Below are positions 63,936 to 64,000 of a DNA stretch of 64,000 nucleotides, piece by piece (the first letter of the stretch is position 1; the number at the start of each line of letters is the position of its first letter). This DNA comes from Anaerobacterium chartisolvens (GTDB lineage: Bacteria > Bacillota > Clostridia > Acetivibrionales > DSM-27016). The stretch is taken from the NCBI RefSeq assembly GCF_003337415.1, contig NZ_QPJT01000010.1, positions 111,809 to 175,808 on the forward strand. The letters are read 5' to 3'. A program made the position numbers and the translations under genes. The notes beneath the pieces are model-generated. The model did not search any database. It saw nothing but the letters and a program-made list of their open reading frames with translations, and had not been told where the DNA came from.

Positions 63936-63961
63936 AAAGGCCCGAATAACCTCCGGGCCTT
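63936..63961. terminator. Hairpin just upstream of the SigK-like fragment
   Basis: AAAGGCCCG pairs with CGGGCCTTT around an 8-base loop. It lies within the non-SigK part of the open frame, as expected if this sequence belongs to an element whose last gene ends here. Confidence 0.6.
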
Positions 63962-64000
63962 TCGTCTTGCCTTACTTAAATTTGCACTTGTTTACGCTTA

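Overview
The window looks like chromosome of an anaerobic, endospore-forming Clostridia-type Firmicute with a cohesin/dockerin surface system. Sporulation genes (Spo0A, the GPR spore protease, a CwlD-like amidase and the C-terminal part of a SigK-type sigma factor) point to a spore former. A cohesin plus S-layer-homology anchor protein next to two dockerin proteins recalls the cellulosome-bearing clostridia. No species can be named from sequence alone. Most genes are ordinary, mid-GC housekeeping genes with strong GGAGG ribosome sites.

Layout. 1-4.6 kb: a lipoprotein sugar-binding protein (cut by the window edge) divergent from a YesM/YesN-type two-component system. 4.6-7.4 kb: a tandem class II aldolase protein, an SDR epimerase and a small Gly/Cys-rich membrane peptide. 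7.7-10.8 kb: a cobalamin riboswitch with terminator controlling cbiMNQO cobalt uptake. 10.9-12.6 kb: a PadR regulator overlapping a SEDS (FtsW/RodA) protein with an N-terminal permease-prefix domain. 12.6-17 kb: an AT-rich accessory stretch (secreted protein, K+ channel, methyltransferase, lipoprotein) full of palindromic repeats and truncated MITE-like elements, ending at tRNA-Lys. 17-24.3 kb: purA, a DUF1858 protein, an EAL/chemoreceptor pair, two-subunit fumarase and a Usp protein. 24.5-42.8 kb: HU, spo0A, aroA-aroK-aroC, an RlmL-type methyltransferase, acyl-CoA synthetase, ligA, an M50-like protease, CwlD-like amidase, gpr, rpsT, holA, comEC and an NlpC/P60 hydrolase under a c-di-AMP riboswitch. 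43-48.6 kb: GNAT, pentapeptide protein, argS, engB and corC-like genes. 48.8-58 kb: the three-gene cohesin/dockerin operon. 58.5-64 kb: PilZ protein, CE7 esterase, ychF, cheW with a soluble zinc-binding-type chemoreceptor, and the SigK-like fragment.

Most interesting. (1) The operon at 48.8-58.0 kb encodes a 1,854-residue protein joining a NAGPA-type phosphodiester glycosidase domain, a 9-unit acidic repeat linker, a purple-acid-phosphatase-like domain, cohesin-like modules and a terminal dockerin. It is followed by a dockerin-tagged GHL10 hydrolase and a cohesin-SLH anchor. This looks like a small surface complex aimed at phosphorylated glycans or wall polymers rather than cellulose. (2) The SigK-like gene at the right edge is only the C-terminal part, preceded by unrelated sequence with a terminator, as expected at one border of a skin-type element lying beyond the window. 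(3) Several MITE-like and palindromic elements sit between genes; one lies between the two fumarase subunit genes.

All calls come from reading the sequence and from family knowledge; no database search was run. Starts were moved from the longest frame to the codon with a ribosome site where the two differ.
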